From CAYYYJ01 sp964631205 (GTDB lineage Archaea > Aenigmatarchaeota > Aenigmatarchaeia > QMZP01 > JACQNV01), in contig CAZVWU010000005.1 of NCBI GenBank assembly GCA_964631205.1, positions 24,320-88,319 of the forward strand: a stretch of 64,000 nucleotides of DNA, in the 5' to 3' direction. The translations under genes were made by a program, and so were the position numbers. This document shows, piece after piece, positions 58,838-64,000 of the stretch (its first letter is position 1; every line of letters begins with the position of its first letter). The notes under the pieces were generated by a model, which saw nothing but the letters and a program-made list of their open reading frames with translations, searched no databases and was not told where the DNA came from.

Positions 58838-61027
58838 ATGGAATCTTGTTTTGAAAACGAATCTGTAAAAAAAGTTCTGGAGATTTCCGGCTATCCTGAG
58901 CTGAACCCTGCACAGAAAAAAGCTGTTGAAGCAGGCCTGCTGGAAAGTGGGAATTTTGTTGTTGCAGCGCCTACAGCAAGCGGGAAAACTTTGCTTTCTG
59001 AAATAAAGATTTTGGATATTGTCAGGAAAAACAAGAAAGCTTTGTATATTGTTCCTCTCAGGGCTTTGGCAAACGAGAAGTATGAAGAGTTTAAAGAAAA
59101 ATATGAAAAGCTTGGCCTGAAAATTGCGATTTCTGTCGGCGACATGGACTCGTCTGACCTCTGGCTTTCGAGGTATGACATAATAATCTGCACTTCTGAA
59201 AAGCTTGACAGCCTGATGAGGCACGAATCCCCGTGGATACAGGACGTCGGGCTGGTTGTTGTGGATGAGATCCATCTTCTGGATTCCCCGAACAGGGGGC
59301 CCACTCTTGAAATTGTGCTGACAAAGCTTAGGCAGGTTGCAAATCCGCAGATACTCGGCCTGTCTGCGACAATAAGCAATTATCAGGAGCTCGCGGAATG
59401 GCTGGACGCGAAGTCTGTGAAATCCGATTATCGGCCTGTAAAATTGTATAAGGGAATTTGCTATGATGGCGAGGTTTCATTCTTGCCTGAAAAGATTTTG
59501 AATGTGGAACCCAGTGAAAACCCTGTGATGGAACTCGTTGGCCATACTCTCAGGATAAAAAAGCAGGCGCTTGTTTTTATTTCCACAAGGAAGCATGCTG
59601 AGGCTGCAGCCGAGAAAATCGGGGATAAAATTTTATTCACGCTTTCGGATGAAGACAGGAAAAGCCTTGCTGAGCTTTCTGAAAAAATAAAGAATGTCCT
59701 TGAACACAAGACAGCCCAGTGCGAGAAGCTTGCAGGCTGCGTAAGAAAAGGGTCAGCTTTCCACCATGCAGGGCTGGCCAACCCGCAAAGGAAGCTTGTT
59801 GAGGAAGGGTTTAAAAAAGGGCTGATAAAAATTCTGGCTGCGACTCCCACGCTTGCTGCGGGAGTTAATCTCCCTGCTTACCGCGTGATAGTCAGGGACC
59901 TCAAAAGGTTCGCCCAGTTCAGGGGAATGGACTACCTGCCTAACATGGAGATAGAGCAGATGCTTGGAAGGTCTGGCAGGCCTAAATATGACACAGAAGG
60001 CGAAGGGATACTGATACCAAAAAACAAGGCAGAGGCTGCCTATGCATGGGAGAACTATATAAAAGGCCAGCCGGAAAAAATTTATTCGAAAATAGGGGTT
60101 GAGCCTGTTTTAAGGGTGCATACGCTTGCATTGGTTGCTTCAGGGACCTGCGCGACAAAACAGTCGCTTTTCGATTTTTATTCAAAAACATTTTATGCAA
60201 AGCAGTACAAGGATTTTGGGTCTTTGAAAAATAAAATAGAAAAAGTCGTCGGCCTTCTTGAAAAATTCAAATTTATATCCAGAAGCAATTCTGTAAATTC
60301 CGGTAATCCATTTCAGGCAGCAAGCAGTTTGGTTGCAGATGAAGAACTAAAGCCGACTTTGATTGGAAAACGGGTTTCAGAGCTGTATATAGACCCGCTC
60401 ACTGCAAACTATCTGATCCTTTCTTTGGCCAAAATAAAAAATCAGGCAAGCGCCTTCCAGTTAGCGCATATAATGTGCAGGTGCTTGGAAGCAAGGCCGC
60501 TGATTTCTGCAAAAAAGAAGGATATGGAGGCTGTGACAGAGGTCCTTGTTAGGGAAGGGGCAGGCCTGGTTGACAAAATCCCGAATGAATGGGATATAGA
60601 ATATGAGGATTATCTTGACTCAATAAAAACTGTGTGCTTTTTTTCCGGCTGGCTGGAGGAATTTGGAGAGGATCTGATTTTAGAGAAATTTAATGTGACT
60701 CCAGGCGAGCTGAGGGCAAGGCTGGATATTGCTGACTGGCTGCTGTATAGCATGTCAGAGCTGGCTTTACTTTTAGACCATAAGGAAATTTTAAAAGATA
60801 TAAGGAAATTGAGAATTAGGATGGAGTATGGTATAAAAGAGGAGCTTCTGCCGCTTGTGAAATTAAAGGGTGTGGGAAGGGTAAGGGCGCGGCTATTGTT
60901 TAATTCAGGAGTCAAGGATTTGGGCGGCCTGAAGAAAATTCCGCTGGAAAGTTTATCGAGGATTGTTGGTGAAAAAATAGCGGAAAACCTGAAGAGCCAG
61001 GTAGAGATTCCTGAAGATAAATTATAG
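58838..61027 (+). CDS. hel308: Hel308-type superfamily 2 DNA helicase
   Basis: 729 residues from the ATG at 58838; a TTG at 58781 would add 19 residues. 3'-5' helicase acting on lagging strands of stalled forks. Motifs: Q-like LNPAQKKAVEAGLL, I APTASGKTLLSE, II VVVDEIHLLDS, III LSATISN, the sequence GVNLPAYRVIVRD, VI MLGRSGRPKYDTEGEG. The winged-helix and ratchet domains follow, with a C-terminal helix-hairpin-helix (LKGVGRVRARLLFNSGV). It is complete. It sits between two exported-protein genes that share a domain. Confidence 0.95.
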   Translation: MESCFENESVKKVLEISGYPELNPAQKKAVEAGLLESGNFVVAAPTASGKTLLSEIKILDIVRKNKKALYIVPLRALANEKYEEFKEKYEKLGLKIAISVGDMDSSDLWLSRYDIIICTSEKLDSLMRHESPWIQDVGLVVVDEIHLLDSPNRGPTLEIVLTKLRQVANPQILGLSATISNYQELAEWLDAKSVKSDYRPVKLYKGICYDGEVSFLPEKILNVEPSENPVMELVGHTLRIKKQALVFISTRKHAEAAAEKIGDKILFTLSDEDRKSLAELSEKIKNVLEHKTAQCEKLAGCVRKGSAFHHAGLANPQRKLVEEGFKKGLIKILAATPTLAAGVNLPAYRVIVRDLKRFAQFRGMDYLPNMEIEQMLGRSGRPKYDTEGEGILIPKNKAEAAYAWENYIKGQPEKIYSKIGVEPVLRVHTLALVASGTCATKQSLFDFYSKTFYAKQYKDFGSLKNKIEKVVGLLEKFKFISRSNSVNSGNPFQAASSLVADEELKPTLIGKRVSELYIDPLTANYLILSLAKIKNQASAFQLAHIMCRCLEARPLISAKKKDMEAVTEVLVREGAGLVDKIPNEWDIEYEDYLDSIKTVCFFSGWLEEFGEDLILEKFNVTPGELRARLDIADWLLYSMSELALLLDHKEILKDIRKLRIRMEYGIKEELLPLVKLKGVGRVRARLLFNSGVKDLGGLKKIPLESLSRIVGEKIAENLKSQVEIPEDKL

Positions 61028-61065
61028 AAAATTACAGAAAGAAAATAAAAAAACTTGCTCTGCCT

Positions 61066-64000
61066 TTATCGCCTTATTATCAGGCCTGTTGCCGAGGTTT
61101 TTGTGGTTGCTGGAGACGGTGCTGGAGGCACTGTGGATCCGCTGTCAAAATAGCCTGATTTTATCAGGTCGACCATATCGCCTGTGCAGTGCGGCAGAAG
61201 ATCATCTGGCCCATGCATTCCAAGAGCGTAATTTTCAACAGAACATTTCATTGAATAGCTTGTGCCTGCGTCTGAAAGTGATGCTGTAAGGACGCAATTA
61301 TCGCCTTCTAGCCCTTCAATCTTGATTGTTGGAGTGGACTTCCCTGTTGGAACAGGAGGCGTGAATGTTGTGGGCTTGCATGTCCTGTAAGCATTGTCAA
61401 AGCAGTCTGCTTTGGAGCCGCATACAGCAAGAGTTGCGACATTCTCAGCCTCTGATTTTGTGCTTAATAGGAGGAAAAGGACCTCTCTGAGCAGGCTGTC
61501 TTTGAGCACAACAAGATCCTTCTTCACTTCTGTAAGCTCGTCTATTGTGATTTTGTCAAGCTTTGCCTTCAGCTTCTCTTTTATTTTATCAATCTCGTCT
61601 TTTGCTGCCTCAAGCATGTCAGCTATCCTTTTGAATCTTTCTGCGTCGCTATCCTCCCCTTTGGATGCGTAATAAGCAGAAATGTCGTCTGCCTTGACTG
61701 CCAATTTATCTAAAGCTACTTTTAATTCATCAAGCCTGAGCGCTATATCCAGCAGTTTTATTATGTCAGGCACGACTTTCACTGGCTCAAACAAAACATC
61801 ATCTGCATGCAGGCCTGGCTTGACGCATTCGACAAATTCCACGCAGCCATTGGGTGCTTTATTTACAACATATTCCCCGCCTTCAGAGGCGCATTTTGCT
61901 GCTGCTGTCGCAGGCGCTTCCTTGTCGCATTCGCTGGCTGCTCCGCATGTTAAAAATTGGCAGCCGTCAGCATCAAATTTCTTGATTAGATCCTTACCAT
62001 CATTCTTGCACGCCTCCTCTGTCAGCGGATCAAGAGCAGGGTTAATCGAGCATTTTGATTCTTCCCTCTTACAATTCAGCTTCCAGCAGCCACCTACAAG
62101 GCTGTATAAAGCCTTGCCGCCCAGAGAGCCGCAGGCCAGTTCTTGAGGTCGAAGAGCAGTCAGTGTCTGGCATTTCTCTATCTTCCCTAAAGGATTATCA
62201 AAATCAAATTCATTTGATGCGAACTTGCAGTCAGGGTATGTGCAGCTGCCTTCTGCCTTTTTTGGTGGAACAAATGTGCCTCCATATTTTGTGCACTCTG
62301 ATTCCATGAAATCCATTTCCTTTTGGTTGAATTCCGGGCATGCTTGCTTATATTTAAAGTCATCTGGACATTCCAGCACTTCTGCTGCTGTCTCGTGCTT
62401 GACATATTTGCACCTGCTCAGGGCTTCGTCATGGTCGCATTTTGAATGGCCGCAGTTAAATGAATCTGTCTCTTCCTTATATTCGCCGCCTGATTTTATG
62501 CAGGCTTCCCTTGGAGAGATAAAACCGATTGAACTTGCTGAACCTGCTGTTGCAAATACAGGGCACTCATGTTTGAAAGGCGTGCATTTTGTTGTCCCTG
62601 GAACAGGGCAGCCATTTTTATCCTTCTCAAAAGTATAGGATTCGCCTTTTTCCCTGCATTTCTGTGGATCGTCAAAAAGCTTTTCATCGCATACTTTGTA
62701 AGTTTTGCATTCGCCTTTTGTGTATGTTACTGCTGCAAGCGTGGCTTCGCAGTCATTAGGGTAAGTTTTCCCGTCAGACCCGCACACAGGCCCAAAAACA
62801 GCAGGGCAGACTGACAGCTTTACGCAGCCTGTTTGACAGCCATCATTATCAAACTTTTGTGTTTCAGCTATTTTGCAGGGTGTTGCAGCAGGGCATGTTT
62901 TTGGGCAAAAGCTTGGGGTGGATTTTGTTGTGCAGTAACCGTAACCCTGGGATCCGCCATATGGAGAGGAGGCAACATAACCGCCATATTGGGAGCCTAC
63001 ACACCATTCACCGCCAGCTCCTTCGCATGGCTTTTGTTCATAGCATTGGTAGAGGGGTTCCCCTTTTTCGCATTTTGGTGCAGGGAGGGAATGGCAGCTA
63101 TTAGTGTACCAATATCCTTTTACTTTCTCGTTTTCGCAGGACTCCCTGTCATAGCAGTTGTATATGTTGAATGCATTGCACTCAGGGCATTTGCTTTCAG
63201 AACACCAGCCGCTGCCTGTTCCAGCAGTGGTAGGAGGTGAAACAGAACCGCACCAGTATTTGTTGGCAGCTTCACAGCTGCCTTTGTCATTTATAGGGCA
63301 GGAGTTTGAGCACCAGCCTGAAACTCCATATTGAGCGGTTCCGTATTGTGTAGTGCACCATTTAAGGCCTGCTGTTTTGCAGCCTGCCTCGTCTTGCGGT
63401 GGGTTACAATAAGTCCCTGACCATACGCCCTTTACGCCGTCGCATGAAGCCGGATCTTTACATGACCAGATACTAGCAGAAGAGCATCCTTGTTCGCAGT
63501 AATTGTTTGACCATTGGCCTTTAACATCGGCTCTTTCGCATGCCTCTTTTGACTTGCAGCTCCAGATGTTGGAGGCTGAGCATGCTTGTTCGCAGTTGCC
63601 TGGTGGATACTGGCTGTTCCATTGGCCTCCTTTGGCTTTACAGCTTTCTGGATCCTTGCAGCTCCAGATGTTGGAGGCTGAGCATGCTTGTTCGCAGTAA
63701 CCATATTGGGTATTCCATTGGCCGTTTCCTTTTAATGGGTTTGTGCAGTCAACTTGGTTGGAGCAGCTCCAGATATTGGAGGATGAGCATGGCTGCTGGC
63801 AATAATTGTTTGACCATTGGCCGCCAACTGTTGGACATTCAGTTTCTGTGCAACTGCCTAAATTTGAGGATGAGCATTTTTGTTGACAATAACCGTTCAC
63901 CAATTTGCCGCCTGCGCCAGTGCAAGAAGATTCGGTTCTACAAGACCAGATGTTGGAGGCTGAGCATTTTTGTTCACAGTAACCTGAACCTCCTGCTGGA
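61066..64000 (-). CDS. Giant Cys-rich surface protein with Kazal domain (5' partial)
   Basis: The frame is open past the right edge, so only the last ~978 residues are visible. At least six tandem Cys repeats of ~32-36 residues (GYCEQACSASNIWSCKDPESC...GGQW) occupy 63400-63999. Further Cys-rich modules follow, including FGPVCGSDGKTYPNDCEA (about 62705-62815), a Kazal-type inhibitor or follistatin-like motif. A helical domain at about 61480-61760 (LLDIALRLDELKVALDKL) matches the C-terminus of the 606-residue protein. The end, SATGLIIRR, has a short hydrophobic tail. It is a disulfide-rich extracellular protein; protease inhibition is inferred from the motif. Confidence 0.85.
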   Translation of the reverse strand, partial: PAGGSGYCEQKCSASNIWSCRTESSCTGAGGKLVNGYCQQKCSSSNLGSCTETECPTVGGQWSNNYCQQPCSSSNIWSCSNQVDCTNPLKGNGQWNTQYGYCEQACSASNIWSCKDPESCKAKGGQWNSQYPPGNCEQACSASNIWSCKSKEACERADVKGQWSNNYCEQGCSSASIWSCKDPASCDGVKGVWSGTYCNPPQDEAGCKTAGLKWCTTQYGTAQYGVSGWCSNSCPINDKGSCEAANKYWCGSVSPPTTAGTGSGWCSESKCPECNAFNIYNCYDRESCENEKVKGYWYTNSCHSLPAPKCEKGEPLYQCYEQKPCEGAGGEWCVGSQYGGYVASSPYGGSQGYGYCTTKSTPSFCPKTCPAATPCKIAETQKFDNDGCQTGCVKLSVCPAVFGPVCGSDGKTYPNDCEATLAAVTYTKGECKTYKVCDEKLFDDPQKCREKGESYTFEKDKNGCPVPGTTKCTPFKHECPVFATAGSASSIGFISPREACIKSGGEYKEETDSFNCGHSKCDHDEALSRCKYVKHETAAEVLECPDDFKYKQACPEFNQKEMDFMESECTKYGGTFVPPKKAEGSCTYPDCKFASNEFDFDNPLGKIEKCQTLTALRPQELACGSLGGKALYSLVGGCWKLNCKREESKCSINPALDPLTEEACKNDGKDLIKKFDADGCQFLTCGAASECDKEAPATAAAKCASEGGEYVVNKAPNGCVEFVECVKPGLHADDVLFEPVKVVPDIIKLLDIALRLDELKVALDKLAVKADDISAYYASKGEDSDAERFKRIADMLEAAKDEIDKIKEKLKAKLDKITIDELTEVKKDLVVLKDSLLREVLFLLLSTKSEAENVATLAVCGSKADCFDNAYRTCKPTTFTPPVPTGKSTPTIKIEGLEGDNCVLTASLSDAGTSYSMKCSVENYALGMHGPDDLLPHCTGDMVDLIKSGYFDSGSTVPPAPSPATTKTSATGLIIRR

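Noticed and set aside
63400..63999. Regular repeats considered as a CRISPR array
   Set aside because: The repeats are in frame, encode Cys-rich protein modules, vary in sequence and lack spacer-repeat structure.

Overview
This 64 kb window reads as archaeal, most likely from a DPANN lineage of the Woesearchaeales/Pacearchaeales kind; the lineage is inferred and not proven here. Archaeal hallmarks are RNase P proteins Pop5 and p30, a Taw1-type wyosine synthase, Dph6, CTP-dependent riboflavin kinase, Hel308, a Hef-type helicase, RadB, a Get3 ATPase and archaeal TATA boxes. Several genes appear to be leaderless, with the same palindromic box GCTTTATAAAGC 32-34 bases before the start codon. No rRNA, tRNA or CRISPR array was recognised.

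Positions 1-39,000 are dominated by minus-strand genes for secreted or membrane-anchored proteins. Two paralogous three-gene sets lie side by side. Set A (6939-236) and set B (18871-7002) each run in the order: large protein with a pilin-like (class III type) N-terminus, very large secreted protein with internal membrane segments, and a ~450-470 residue Ig-like protein with a C-terminal membrane anchor. Set B is interrupted by an accessory insert (8445-11478). The insert holds two plus-strand genes with near-identical ends but unrelated centres, a PIN-domain gene, a tiny gene, and a duplicated relic of the 3' end of the giant gene. Five small proteins with a single N-terminal helix (19.0-25.4 kb) look like accessory pilins of the same system. 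A peroxiredoxin, a superoxide dismutase and a thioredoxin-NHL protein sit among them. Further on are a 1373-residue Fn3/PKD/PGF-pre-PGF surface protein, a Hef-type helicase, a second PGF-pre-PGF protein and two LamG proteins, one with an M64-like peptidase domain.

Positions 39,200-55,700 are mostly housekeeping: RadB, Taw1, a CopC-cupredoxin lipoprotein, the RNase P p30/MazG-like/Pop5 operon, a Nudix protein, Get3, a hydrolase, Dph6, a tRNA/rRNA m5C methyltransferase with a tiny bS22/mS38-like gene beside it, a DUF4143 ATPase, riboflavin kinase and a RelE-type toxin-antitoxin pair. Positions 55,800-64,000 return to exported proteins (a Tat lipoprotein, a duplicated-domain protein and a cysteine-rich Kazal-containing giant) around Hel308.

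The least explained feature is a set of short palindromic repeats at gene boundaries in the surface-protein region. One family (CTAGTGCAGG...AAGTGC, six copies) often supplies the stop codon of the gene it abuts. Another (TTTTGGG...GGGCTGA, four copies) is intergenic twice and in frame inside coding sequence twice. At four places a palindrome separates duplicated gene ends. Together with the duplicated three-gene set, these are the best candidates for undescribed biology here.
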